The notes below the pieces were generated by a model. It was not told the origin of the DNA. It worked only from the letters and a program-made list of their open reading frames with translations, and ran no database searches. Of a stretch of 52,689 nucleotides of DNA, positions 16,865 to 26,467 are shown one piece after another; positions within the stretch are counted from its first letter, which is position 1; each line of letters starts with the position of its first letter. The position numbers and the translations under genes are program-made. Origin of the DNA: CAZISM01 sp964541895 (GTDB taxonomy: Bacteria > Zhuqueibacterota > Zhuqueibacteria > Residuimicrobiales > Residuimicrobiaceae); the NCBI GenBank assembly GCA_964541895.1, contig CAZISM010000026.1, forward strand, positions 1-52,689, read 5' to 3'.

Positions 16865-18469
16865 TCAGCGGCGGGGCCGGCGCCGTTCGGCGATCTTTTT
16901 CACATAGCGGGTGAACACCTGCAGCTCCGAAACCCGGAACCAGGCGGTCAGGAGCAGATACAGCAGAGCAAAACCGCTCAGAACCGCGGCCGCGCGCATG
17001 ATGGGATGCCATGGCAGAGCGAGATGTTTAAGAAAAAAACCGGCCGCAGCGGCCAGGCAGGCGGCCAGCAGAACGCGTCCACTCCAGGCAAGGGCGATTC
17101 CGGTCGAGCCGATGCGCAGGTTGAGCTGACGCCGCAAAAAATAAAATTCGATCCAGCTGGCCAGACCGGCGGCCAGGGTCAGGCCGATCACACCCCAACG
17201 CGGTTCCACCCCCAGCCACGGCGGCACCCACAGGGCCAGAACACATCCCACCAGCGCACTGCAACTCACTCTGACCACCGCATAGCGAAACGGCGTGCGC
17301 GTGTCCCGCAGCGCATAGTAGGCCGAAGAATACAATCGACTCAGCGTCGCCGCCAGCAGGCCGAACCCATAGCCCAGCAAAATCATCCAGACGTAAAACA
17401 CATCGTTGTCACCGAAACGGCCGGTCTGGTAAATGGCGGCGACGATGACGTCGCCCAGAGCCAGAAAGCCCGCGGCTGAGGGAATGATGAAATAGGCGAT
17501 CCGTTTCAAGCCGGTCGCGAGCCGGTCCTGGAGATAACGGGCGATCTCTTGATGATCACCCAGTGCGCTGGACATGCCGGGCAGTTCGGCGGCCGAGACC
17601 GACATGCCGAACAGGCTGAGCGGCAGCAGGTAGAGCGTTTGTGCATAGCCCAATCCGGAAAGGGCGCCGGTGGGCAAAAAACTCGCAATCGAACTGTCGA
17701 TATAGGCGCTGATCTGGGTCACGCCGCGACCGAAAAACACCGGCACGAAATTTTTCAACACTGTGCGCACCTGCTGCATGCGGATGTTCAGATTAAAATA
17801 GAGCGGCCGCGCCAGGCGAATCACCTGCGGCCATTGCACCAGGAACTGCAGCGCGCTGCCGACGACCGAAGCCCAGGCATAGATCACGGTCAGGGGAAAC
17901 TGCTCCAGACGCGGTCCCCATAGCAGCAGGCCGGCGATCATGACCACATTCCAGATAATGGGCGCTGAATAGGAGACAAAAAAGCGACGATGGCTGTTGA
18001 GCACACCGAGACACCAGGCGGAAAGCACCAGCAGGCCCGCGCCGGGGAAGAGAATACGAACCAGCTTGATCGTCATCTCCCGCTTGACACCCGCAAAGCC
18101 CGGCGCGATCACCGACAGGAGCAGGGGCGTGGCATAGATCCCCGCCAGCACCAGCACGGATACGAGCACACTTAACAGACTGGCCACCGCTCCGGCCAGT
18201 TGTCCGGCCTCCTTGTCTCTTTTTTCCGCCAGCAGGCGCGCATAGACCGGAATGAACGAAGCGGACAGCGTCCCTTCGCCAAAAAGGTTTTGCAAAAAGT
18301 TGGGGATGCGGAACGCCGCTTTAAACGCATCCGCCGCATCCGAGTTGCCGAAAAAATGGGCAAACACCCGATCGCGGATCAGGCCGGCGATGCGGCTTAA
18401 AAAAATTCCCATGCCAACCAGCAGCGCGGAACCGGCACCGCTGTCCGTGGCAGGCGTACGCTTATTCAC
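16865..18469 (-). CDS. murJ: lipid II flippase MurJ
   Basis: A 534-residue MOP-superfamily protein with about fourteen helices that moves undecaprenyl-linked peptidoglycan precursor across the inner membrane. The N-terminus has the hallmark GMGIFLSRIAGLIRDRVFAHFFG followed by AFRIPNFLQNLFGEGTLSASFIPVY, including the arginines lining the MurJ cavity. The start is GTG 18469, which overlaps the manA stop by eight bases; the longer upstream frame has no homologous content. The overlap suggests translational coupling with manA. Confidence 0.95.
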   Translation of the reverse strand: MNKRTPATDSGAGSALLVGMGIFLSRIAGLIRDRVFAHFFGNSDAADAFKAAFRIPNFLQNLFGEGTLSASFIPVYARLLAEKRDKEAGQLAGAVASLLSVLVSVLVLAGIYATPLLLSVIAPGFAGVKREMTIKLVRILFPGAGLLVLSAWCLGVLNSHRRFFVSYSAPIIWNVVMIAGLLLWGPRLEQFPLTVIYAWASVVGSALQFLVQWPQVIRLARPLYFNLNIRMQQVRTVLKNFVPVFFGRGVTQISAYIDSSIASFLPTGALSGLGYAQTLYLLPLSLFGMSVSAAELPGMSSALGDHQEIARYLQDRLATGLKRIAYFIIPSAAGFLALGDVIVAAIYQTGRFGDNDVFYVWMILLGYGFGLLAATLSRLYSSAYYALRDTRTPFRYAVVRVSCSALVGCVLALWVPPWLGVEPRWGVIGLTLAAGLASWIEFYFLRRQLNLRIGSTGIALAWSGRVLLAACLAAAAGFFLKHLALPWHPIMRAAAVLSGFALLYLLLTAWFRVSELQVFTRYVKKIAERRRPRR

Positions 18470-19754
18470 CTGAAATTCCCAGCGGCACAGTGGCTTTGAA
18501 CAGACGGGTGGGCCGGCTCGACCGCAGGGTGTAGGGCACATCGGCCGGGACAAACACAACGTCGCCGCGCTGCAGGGGCAGCGACTGGCCGCGGGAAAAT
18601 GCCCAGGCATCCCCTTCGGTCAATAAAATGATATCCGGGCCGTGATGCAGTTTGCTCCTATATTCCACCTGCGGTTCCAGCTGCAGCAGCGAGAGGAGAA
18701 AATCCGGAACCGGCGCGGCGTACACCCGTTCGCTGATGCGGATTTTCCTCCCCTTCAGGATCTCGGGCTTGGCGCCGCGGAACGACAGCGTCTTGAGCAG
18801 CTCTTTGATGTCCACGTACTTGTTGGTCAATCCTCCGCGCAGCACATTATCGGAATTGGCCATAAGCTCCACCGTCACCCCTTCCAGGTAGGCATGCGGC
18901 ACGCCGGCGGCCTGAAACGTGCCCCGACCCGGCGGGATACGGATGAGATTGAACAGATAGATGGAGAAAAGACCGGGATCAAAATGGCCGCCTGCAGCCG
19001 GGAATTGCTGCAGCGCCTGCAGGGTCCAATAATGCGGACTGGATTTGCGCACCGTGCTTTTTTTAAACTGCGGTTCGATCGTCTGCAGCAGCGCCCCGAT
19101 CATGCGATCGATGTGTGACTGTGACATGTTCATAACGATGCGGTAGAGCTCGGCCAGCCGTTCTTCACGACTGGAGATTTTGCCGGTCAGCTTCAGATAT
19201 CGATTGGCCAGCGGAGCAAAGGCCGGCGTTTTTTTCAGCATCTTTTCTATCTCGGCCAGCGGACGGAACCCGTGCAACATCCAGAATTCGGTCAGGGCGA
19301 CGTGCAGCTCTGGTTTGTGAAACGGATCCTTATAGTTGCGCTGCGGATCATCGAGGGGGATCAGCTTGTGATTTTCCCGCTCAAACCCCTTTCGCGCCTG
19401 CTGGTTGGTGGGATGGACCTGAATGGAAAGCATCTGCCGGACATCCAGCACTTTCAGCAGATAGGGCAATTTGCCTTCAAACAAAACCGCCGCATGCGGA
19501 CCAAGAATCTGCAGCGGATTGGCGGCAATCAACGCATCCAGTGCTATCTCAAAACCGCTGACCTGGGCGAGAGAGGGCGAATTGGGATGAGCGCCGATCC
19601 AATATTCCGCAAACGGCTGTCGCTCCGAGTTCGCTTGCCGGATAAATTCCGGAATGAAATCGTACCCGCCCCAGGCATAGTGCTGAACCCGGCCATACAA
19701 ACGAATCAGGTGTGGCTGCTCAACGAAATCGAAAAAAGCCTTGTTTTGATCCAT
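18462..19754 (-). CDS. manA: mannose-6-phosphate isomerase, class I
   Basis: This cupin-type zinc enzyme interconverts mannose 6-phosphate and fructose 6-phosphate, feeding GDP-mannose and glycan synthesis. The 430 residues contain the opening GRVQHYAWGG, zinc-site blocks LSIQVHPTNQQA and HKPELHVALTEFW, and the active-site GVPHAYLEGVTVELMANSDN. Length and motif order match the class I enzyme. ATG 19754 is used; the frame extends 25 codons upstream without family similarity. A GT2 enzyme that may use GDP-mannose is encoded elsewhere in the window. Confidence 0.95.
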   Translation of the reverse strand: MDQNKAFFDFVEQPHLIRLYGRVQHYAWGGYDFIPEFIRQANSERQPFAEYWIGAHPNSPSLAQVSGFEIALDALIAANPLQILGPHAAVLFEGKLPYLLKVLDVRQMLSIQVHPTNQQARKGFERENHKLIPLDDPQRNYKDPFHKPELHVALTEFWMLHGFRPLAEIEKMLKKTPAFAPLANRYLKLTGKISSREERLAELYRIVMNMSQSHIDRMIGALLQTIEPQFKKSTVRKSSPHYWTLQALQQFPAAGGHFDPGLFSIYLFNLIRIPPGRGTFQAAGVPHAYLEGVTVELMANSDNVLRGGLTNKYVDIKELLKTLSFRGAKPEILKGRKIRISERVYAAPVPDFLLSLLQLEPQVEYRSKLHHGPDIILLTEGDAWAFSRGQSLPLQRGDVVFVPADVPYTLRSSRPTRLFKATVPLGISGE

Positions 19755-19803
19755 ATCGTGTTCACTATCTGTTTGTTGATGAAGCGCTGCCAGGTTGCTC
19801 AAA

Positions 19804-20958
19804 TTATATACGCATGGCAAGGATGGCATCTATGTCAGCAGCGCCGATATCCTTGCGCTCTCCGATGCGGCCATCCCTTTTGCTGATCCTGCCGCTGATG
19901 CGATCCAGCCCGTCGCGGCCGATGGCGTAATCGGACAGGCGGGTGCCGACACCCAGCGAACGAAAAAACGCCTCCGTTGCCTGTATCGCGGCCTCGATGC
20001 GTTCATCGGTGGAATCCTGGGTCATGCCCCAGATACGCTCTGCGTATTGCAGCAGCTTGTCCTGTTTCTGCTTTTTCTGATAGCGCATGATCCCGGGAAA
20101 AACCACGGCCAGCGATTGCGCATGATCGAGGCCATAAAAAGCCGTAAGCTCATGACCGATGGTATGGGTCGCCCAATCCTGCACCACCCCGCAGGCGACG
20201 ACGCCGTTGAGGGCGGACGCCGCGCACCACATGATGTTGGCCCGCGCGTCATAGTCGTCCGGATGCTCCACCACCTTTGGGCCCTCTTCGATCAGAGTCA
20301 GCAGAATGGCTTCGGCCTGGCGGTCCTGCAGCGGCGATTGCACCGGATGGGTCAGGTACTGCTCGAGAACGTGGGCAAACGCGTCGACCACGCCGTTGGC
20401 GCTCTGACGACGATCGAGAGTAAAGGTGGTCTCGGGGTCGAGAATGGAAAACGCCGGGAAAACGTGTGAACTGGCAAAGGCCAGCTTTTCCTGCGTACTG
20501 GCGCGAGAGATGACGGCAAAGGCGTTCATTTCCGATCCGGTGGCAGGCAACGTCAACACACAACCCAGGGGAACCGCGGCGCGCACACGCGCATGCCGGG
20601 TAAGAATATCCCATGGATCTGCGCTCGGGAAGGGAATGGCCGCGGCGATAAACTTGGTGCCGTCCAGCACCGATCCGCCGCCCACGCTGAGCAGAAATTC
20701 CACTTTTTCCCGGCGGGCCAGCTCGACGGCTTGCATCAGCGTCTCGTATTTGGGGTTGGGTTCGATGCCTCCGAACTCTATCAGCGAACGGCCGTGCAGA
20801 GCGGCCATAACCCGATCATAGACGCCGTTGCGTCTGACCGATCCGCCGCCAAACGTCAGCAGGATTTTCCGATCCGCCGGAATGTATTTGCCGACCTCAG
20901 CCACGGTTCCCTTGCCAAAGACGATCTTGACCGGATTATGAAAAACAAAATTCTGCAT
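19804..20958 (-). CDS. iron-containing alcohol dehydrogenase (BdhA/YqhD type)
   Basis: This 384-residue type III alcohol dehydrogenase has an N-terminal dinucleotide fold with LLTFGGGSVRRNGVYD and SVGGGSVLDGTKFIA, then an all-helical metal-binding domain. The metal ligands are seen in DAFAHVLEQYLT and in HTIGHELTAFYGLDHAQSLAV. It resembles NAD(P)H-dependent butanol dehydrogenases, which reduce aldehydes; the true substrate is unknown. An obvious ribosome binding site (AAGGAGGAAGG) fixes ATG 20958. An aldehyde-producing microcompartment-type dehydrogenase is encoded at 30214, but the two are not linked in an operon. Confidence 0.92.
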   Translation of the reverse strand: MQNFVFHNPVKIVFGKGTVAEVGKYIPADRKILLTFGGGSVRRNGVYDRVMAALHGRSLIEFGGIEPNPKYETLMQAVELARREKVEFLLSVGGGSVLDGTKFIAAAIPFPSADPWDILTRHARVRAAVPLGCVLTLPATGSEMNAFAVISRASTQEKLAFASSHVFPAFSILDPETTFTLDRRQSANGVVDAFAHVLEQYLTHPVQSPLQDRQAEAILLTLIEEGPKVVEHPDDYDARANIMWCAASALNGVVACGVVQDWATHTIGHELTAFYGLDHAQSLAVVFPGIMRYQKKQKQDKLLQYAERIWGMTQDSTDERIEAAIQATEAFFRSLGVGTRLSDYAIGRDGLDRISGRISKRDGRIGERKDIGAADIDAILAMRI

Positions 20959-21035
20959 CCTTCCTCCTTGACTTCGTACAGCAATGTACAAAACATGCAT
21001 CTGATAACAAAACCATTTTCTTTCCGGGCACAGAC

Positions 21036-21064
21036 AGAAAAGCCCCTTTCCGAGGAAAGAGGCT
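21036..21064 (-). terminator. intrinsic terminator after tRNA-Gly
   Basis: Read on the minus strand, AGCCTCTTTCC pairs with GGAAAGGGGCT around a short loop with one mismatch, followed by TTTTCTG. It lies seven bases beyond the 3' end of the tRNA gene. Confidence 0.75.
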
Positions 21065-21070
21065 CTCGCG

Positions 21071-21142
21071 AGCGGGAGACGGGGATCGAACCCGCGACAT
21101 CAAGCTTGGGAAGCTTGCGTTCTACCGCTGAACTACTCCCGC
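21071..21142 (-). tRNA. tRNA-Gly (anticodon CCC)
   Basis: A 72-base cloverleaf is read on the minus strand. The acceptor arms are GCGGGAG and CTCCCGC, the anticodon stem is CAAGC/GCTTG with loop TTCCCAA (anticodon CCC, reading GGG), and the T arm has the standard GGTTCGATCC core. The discriminator base is T and CCA is not encoded. Confidence 0.96.
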
Positions 21143-21233
21143 TGATCGTTATGATTCGTGCAGCGGGACTATTTTATAAATTTTTTCGCAAAAATGCAAG
21201 AATTAATCTGATGCTCCGTGCCCGGAGCCGGGT

Positions 21234-23420
21234 TTATTCTTTCGGCGACCACTCCCGGTTCAGCAGATTCCTGAACCAGAAGCGCATGCTCTCTTCGCCG
21301 GCATGGCGGTATTTGGGATAGCCATAGCCGTGGCGGCCGTTGGGATAGATCATGAGTTCAAAATGGCAGTTGGCATCCTGCAGCTTGTCGACCAGCTGAA
21401 CCGTGTTCTGCATGTGCACATTATCGTCCATGGTGCCGTGGGTGAGGCGCAACACTCCCTTGTAACGATCCGCCCAGGTCATAACGCTGGTGCTGTCATA
21501 GCCGGATGGGTTCTCCTGCGGCGTGTCCATATAGCGTTCGGTGTAGATGGAATCATAGAGCCGGTAATCGGTCACGGAAAACTCGGCGATGCCATGGGTA
21601 AAATAATCCGCCGCCCGGGTCAGCGCCAGGCAGGTTACGTAGCCGCCATAGCTGCCGCCGGTGATGGCGATACGGGTTGAATCGACAAAAGGCTGTTTGC
21701 GCAACCATTGTACGGCGGCGGTATAGTCGTTCATTTCCCATGTGCCGAGCCGGCGATGCATCTTTGAAACGCCTTTTTTGCCAAAATGGCTGGAACCGCG
21801 GTGATCCACCGAGAAATGGATAATGCCGTTCTGCGCGAAATAGTGGCTGTTCAGGCGCGGAAAGGAATTGCTCACGTCCCGGCCGGCCGGCCCGCCATAC
21901 ACGGAAAACAGCACCGGGTACCTTTTCTCCGCTTCCATATCCGGAGGCAATACCCACAGGGCCGGCAGGGAAAAGCCATCTGCCGTGGGAATGGCGAACA
22001 GTTCCACCTTGCCGAGCGCATATTCGGACAACGCCGCGGTGGCCGCGTCACCGAGGGTGCGGATGACCTGGCCGTTTCTGCCGCGCAGCAGCATGCGCGC
22101 AGGCTGCTGAATACTGGAATAGGTATCGATGATATAGGAACCGGCGCTGGAAAGCCTTACCGAATGGTTGCCCGGCTCCGGTGTGAGCGTTGCCAGACCC
22201 TTGCCGTTCAGGCGCACCCGGCAAAGTTCCGTCTCGGTGGAGGCCGATCTGGCGGCCAGGAAATAGACCATCCCGTCGGTTTCATCGACATGGACCATAT
22301 TTTTCACCGCCCATTCCCCGGCCGTCAAGGTGCTGCGCAAGGCGCCGGCAAGGTCATAATAATAGAGGTGCGACCAACCGCTCTTGTCCGAACGCAGAAT
22401 AAAACCGTTTTTCAAAACCCGGACATCGCTGAAAAAATCGACCCAGCTGTTCTGCCTTTCTTCATACACCGCCTTGAAGGCGGCGGTTGCGGCGTCAACC
22501 GCATAAATGACCAAACGATCCTGGCCGCGGTTCATCCATTGAATAAAGAGCTGCCGGCTGTCACGGCTCCAGAAGGGACAGGCGATATAGTGATCCGCTT
22601 TTTCATCCAGTCCGATCCAGGAGAGATCGCCGCTTTCAATGTCCACAAGGCCGAATTTCACCAGCGGATTGGGATCGCCCGCTTTGGGATAACGGGCCGT
22701 TTCCAGCTGGCCGTGAATGCCGTCCGCCCGGCAGAGCGTGAACACGGGCACCGGCGAATCGTCATAGCGGGCCAAGGCGATCCTGGCGCTGTTGGGTGAC
22801 CACCAGAAGGCGCGGTAACTGCGATCGTACACCTCTTCGTAATAGACCCAGGAATTGTAGCCGTTGAGCACAACCTCAGAGCCGTCCTGCGTCAGTTGTT
22901 TTTCCACAGCCGTGGCGACATCCACCACGTAGAGATTGTGTTCGCGCGTATAGGCGACATGGCGATAATCCGGCGAGAAAGCGGGCGTCTGCTCCGGCGC
23001 CGGCGTGTCGGTCAACCGTTTATGAACTCCGCTGGTGCGGCAATAATAGTAGAGGTCGTTGTCTTTGTTGAACAGAAAATGGTCATAGTCGTCACTGTGT
23101 TGCAGGGCTCGCTCGCTGGAAAAACCGGCCGGCAACCTGGTGTTGATCGAATCGAAATTAAAAAATTCCGTCGCCTTGCCGTCCTGCGCCGAAACCGCAT
23201 ACAGGTGGGCATGGCCTTTGTCATCGGTTTTGCGTTCCAGATAGCGTTGATCATCCAGCCAGCCTTCAATGGCCGGAAGGGGTTGCAGCAGGCGAACGTC
23301 ACCGCCACCACGGCCGCTGGACATGCGATAGGTCAGTTTTTTCTTCGGTGCCGCCGAGGTTGAAAGCATGATGCTTAATAACATCAACGTAACAGCTGTG
23401 CGCAGGGGGATGCGTTTCAT
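21234..23420 (-). CDS. dipeptidyl peptidase IV, S9 family
   Basis: An exported prolyl dipeptidase of 728 residues. A signal peptide covers about the first 24 residues. A long beta-propeller domain (roughly 60-480) is followed by an alpha/beta-hydrolase domain. The catalytic triad is clear: Ser in GGSYGGYVTC, Asp in LTHGTMDDNVH and His in NGRHGYGYPK. The S9B glutamate motif appears as YYEEVYD, which binds the substrate amino-terminus. It removes X-Pro or X-Ala dipeptides and would fit peptide use together with the carboxypeptidases further along. AGAGGAG lies before ATG 23420. Confidence 0.95.
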   Translation of the reverse strand: MKRIPLRTAVTLMLLSIMLSTSAAPKKKLTYRMSSGRGGGDVRLLQPLPAIEGWLDDQRYLERKTDDKGHAHLYAVSAQDGKATEFFNFDSINTRLPAGFSSERALQHSDDYDHFLFNKDNDLYYYCRTSGVHKRLTDTPAPEQTPAFSPDYRHVAYTREHNLYVVDVATAVEKQLTQDGSEVVLNGYNSWVYYEEVYDRSYRAFWWSPNSARIALARYDDSPVPVFTLCRADGIHGQLETARYPKAGDPNPLVKFGLVDIESGDLSWIGLDEKADHYIACPFWSRDSRQLFIQWMNRGQDRLVIYAVDAATAAFKAVYEERQNSWVDFFSDVRVLKNGFILRSDKSGWSHLYYYDLAGALRSTLTAGEWAVKNMVHVDETDGMVYFLAARSASTETELCRVRLNGKGLATLTPEPGNHSVRLSSAGSYIIDTYSSIQQPARMLLRGRNGQVIRTLGDAATAALSEYALGKVELFAIPTADGFSLPALWVLPPDMEAEKRYPVLFSVYGGPAGRDVSNSFPRLNSHYFAQNGIIHFSVDHRGSSHFGKKGVSKMHRRLGTWEMNDYTAAVQWLRKQPFVDSTRIAITGGSYGGYVTCLALTRAADYFTHGIAEFSVTDYRLYDSIYTERYMDTPQENPSGYDSTSVMTWADRYKGVLRLTHGTMDDNVHMQNTVQLVDKLQDANCHFELMIYPNGRHGYGYPKYRHAGEESMRFWFRNLLNREWSPKE

Positions 23421-23559
23421 ACATACTCCTCTTCCACAAATAGATTATTCCGGAATGGTGCGTTTCCATGACTTTGCAACAGGGAACGTTGGCAGGCCCA
23501 TGGCTGCCGGCCTGTCTCATCTGAGAGGACGAATCTTCACAGGGTGATCATCGTTCCGG

Positions 23560-24504
23560 TCAGGCCGTGCTCCTGCCGGCAAAACGGAAGCCGGCCTGTC
23601 TCATGATAGCCATCACTTCATCGACCGAGTGGGTGGCGGCATCAAGCCAGCTTATGCGCCGGTCTTTGCGAAACCAGGTGAGCTGGCGCTTGGCATAGTT
23701 GCGCGAATTCTGTTTGATCAGAGCGGTCATGGCCGGCAGGGTCAGTTCACCGCTGAAAAAACGAAACACCTCTTCATAGCCGACGGTGCGCAGTGCATTC
23801 AAATGCAGTCCCCACCCGTTCGCCTGCAAGCGTTGCACCTCTTCGACCAGGCCCATGGCCAGCATGGCGTCCACCCGCTCCTCGATGCGCGCATAGAGCT
23901 GCGTGCGGTCGCGATCCAGACCGATGAACAGCGGCGTGAAATCAGCCGCCTGTTCCTGGCCGTGACGAAAACGGGAAATGGGTTGGCCGGTCAATTCGTA
24001 CACTTCCAGCGCCCGTACAATGCGCTGGGTATCGTTGACGTGCAGCCGTTCAGCGGTCTGCGGATCCACACGCTGCAGAGTGGCAAACACCTCCTCCTGG
24101 CCGCGTTCCCGGATAGCCTGCCGCCATTTTTCCTTGACCGCCGCATCAGAAACCGCCGGCGCAAACAGTCCATCTACAAGCGCCCGGATATAAAAGCCCG
24201 AGCCGCCGACCACAATCGGGGTGCAGCCGCGGGTCAGCAGATCCGCCACACAGGCCCGGCCGGCGCGGCCGAAATCGCCGGCGCTGTAATAGTCATCAGG
24301 GTTGCAGATGTCGATAAAATGGTGGGGAATGGCGGCACGCTCGGCCAGAGTCGGCTTGGCGGTGCCGATGTCCATATAACGATAGATCTGTCGTGAATCG
24401 GCCGAAACGATCTCTCCGCCCGTGTTCGCGGCCAATTCCAGAGACCAGGCGGTTTTGCCCACCGCGGTCGGTCCGACCAGAAACAGTACGTCAGGCCCGT
24501 TCAA
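23560..24504 (-). CDS. miaA: tRNA dimethylallyltransferase MiaA
   Basis: MiaA transfers the dimethylallyl group of DMAPP to A37 of tRNAs that read UNN codons. The 314 residues contain the P-loop GPTAVGKTAWS, then SADSRQIYRYMDIGTAKPT, DICNPDDYYSAGDF and VGGSGFYIRALVDGL, and a C-terminal KRQLTWFRKD. All match the family in order and length. It overlaps the mutL stop by 14 bases, the common mutL-miaA pairing in bacteria. Its substrate DMAPP is a product of the mevalonate operon in this window. Confidence 0.97.
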   Translation of the reverse strand: MNGPDVLFLVGPTAVGKTAWSLELAANTGGEIVSADSRQIYRYMDIGTAKPTLAERAAIPHHFIDICNPDDYYSAGDFGRAGRACVADLLTRGCTPIVVGGSGFYIRALVDGLFAPAVSDAAVKEKWRQAIRERGQEEVFATLQRVDPQTAERLHVNDTQRIVRALEVYELTGQPISRFRHGQEQAADFTPLFIGLDRDRTQLYARIEERVDAMLAMGLVEEVQRLQANGWGLHLNALRTVGYEEVFRFFSGELTLPAMTALIKQNSRNYAKRQLTWFRKDRRISWLDAATHSVDEVMAIMRQAGFRFAGRSTA

Positions 24505-26445
24505 AGCGCTTGTCCAGTTCGTCCAGGGAAATGGTGATCATGGTCGGTCGACCGTGCGGACAAAAATAGGGGTTGGTGGTGGCAAAGAGCTGGTCGATGA
24601 GGGCGTTCATGGCCTCTGTGGACAGTTTGTCGCCGGTCATGATCGCACCCCGGCACGCCCAGCTTTTGGCTACCCGCTCCTGAATGTCCACTTCGGCCTG
24701 CAAATTCTCTTTATACTCTTCCAGCAACTCGAGAACGATTTTTTCTTCAGTGCCGAGTCGCAAACCGGTGGGCACCCCTTCCACCACCACCGTGCGCCCG
24801 CCAAAGCACTTTATGATGAACCCCAGCCGGGTCAGCAGCGGCAGGATCTCTTCGATATAGGCATAGTCCTGCGCCGACAGATCGAGAGTGAGGGGAAAGA
24901 GCAGCTGCTGCGACGCGGCCTCGGTCCTGGCAAAATAGGCTTTGGCTTTTTCATAGAGAATGCGTTCGTGCGCCGCATGCTGATCGATGGCCACCAACCC
25001 GCTCTTGATTTGCGCCAGAATGTATTTATTCTGCAGCTGCCAGACCATGGCCTGGCTGGACGACTCTTTCGCGGCCGGCGCCGGCGCAGCCGCCATGGCC
25101 GCAGGCACAATCTCCGCTCCGGCTTCAGCCGCAGGCAGCGGCGCTGCCGGCAACAGGGCGCCGGTGGCAGGCCGGTTCCATTCGATCTGGGACTGATGAT
25201 ATTCAAAGATATCGCGCTGCACCGAGCTCTCTTGCCGCGGCTGCTCGCTGGACCAGACGCCGGGCGTAAATCGCCGCAACTGCGGAATGATCGAATCGGT
25301 CTGCAGGGCCCGNNNNNNNNNNNNNNNNNNNNNNNNNNNNNNNNNNNNNNNNNNNNNNNNNNNNNNNNNNNNNNNNNNNNNNNNNNNNNNNNNNNNNNNN
25401 NNNNNNNNNNNNCGCCGGGCGTAAATCGCCGCAACTGCGGAATGATCGAATCGGTCTGCAGGGCCCGTTTGACCGCACCGCGGACCAGATCATAGATCAG
25501 CTTTTGATCGGCGAATTTCACTTCGCTTTTCGTAGGGTGAACGTTGACATCCACCCGTTCGGGATCGATGTCTATAAAGATAACATAGAGGGGGTACTGG
25601 CCGAGCGGAATGTTGTCCCCGAAAGCGGAGGCAATGGCGTAGCCGATGGTGCGGTCGTTGATATAGCGCCGGTTGAGAAAAAGGTATTGATCGTTCCTGG
25701 ATTTGCGCAGCGCATCAAAATTGCCCACGAATCCGGATATCTGCATCAGGGTGCTGTCATCCTGAACGGCTACGAGATTTTTCGCTGTCCGGCTGCCGAG
25801 CACTTCGCCGATGCGCTCCTGCAACCGGGCCGGCTTGAGATCAAAGACGTTATGACCTTCGTTGACCATGGTAAAGGCGACCTCCGGATAGGCGAGGGTG
25901 AACCGGTTCATCATGGCGAGAATATAACGGTACTCGGTGCCCTCTACGCGCAGAAACTTGCGTCGCGCCGGCGTGTTAAAAAACAGGTTTTTAACGGCGA
26001 TGGAGGTGCCGGGGTTGCCGCCGGTTTTTTGGATCTGACCGACCGCACCACCCTCTATGGTCAGCTGCGTGCCTTCCATGTCACCCTGCAGTACGGTCTT
26101 CATTTCCACCCGTGCGACCGCGGCGATGCTGGCCAGCGCTTCGCCGCGAAAGCCCAGGGTGGTAATACGTTCCACATCCTTGTACGTATGGATTTTCGAA
26201 GTCGCATGCCGCTGCAGCGAGAGTATGGCATCCTCTTCGCTCATGCCGCAACCGTCGTCCACCACCTGGATCAACTGACTGCCGCCGCCCTTGATGATAA
26301 CGGTCACATGGCGCCCGCCGGCGTCGATGGCGTTTTCCACCAGCTCTTTGACCACAGACGCCGGCCGGTCGATCACCTCGCCGGCGGCGATCTTGTTAAT
26401 CAGGTTTTCCGACAAAATATGAATTTTACGATCGTTCAATTTCAT
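24491..26445 (-). CDS. mutL: DNA mismatch repair protein MutL (interrupted by an assembly gap, probably intact)
   Basis: The N-terminal GHKL ATPase has motifs KIAAGEVIDRPASVVKELVENAIDAG (in segments: VVKELVENAIDAG, VDDGCGMS, TLGFRGEALASI) and GTSIAVKNLFFNTPARRKF. The C-terminal dimerisation domain includes NKYILAQIKSGLVAIDQHAAHERILYE-type residues (seen as LVAIDQHAAHERI). A 100-N block at 25313 breaks the frame, but the 55 bases on each side are identical. Removing 155 bases rejoins both halves in one frame as a protein of 599 residues, the normal MutL length. The linker between the domains is Ala/Pro-rich. It is followed directly by miaA. mutS is not in the window. Confidence 0.95.
25258..25467. 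other. assembly gap with duplicated contig ends
   Basis: 100 Ns (25313-25412) are bounded by two identical 55-base copies (25258-25312 and 25413-25467). The copies are the same piece of mutL at two contig ends, so the gap is an unmerged overlap and not missing sequence. The true genome should be 155 bases shorter here. Confidence 0.93.
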
Positions 26446-26467
26446 TCAGGCTGATCCGTCTCTCTCT

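Noticed and set aside
24832..26445. mutL as a frameshifted or truncated pseudogene
   Set aside because: The break coincides with the N block and its duplicated 55-bp flanks; collapsing the overlap restores one frame.
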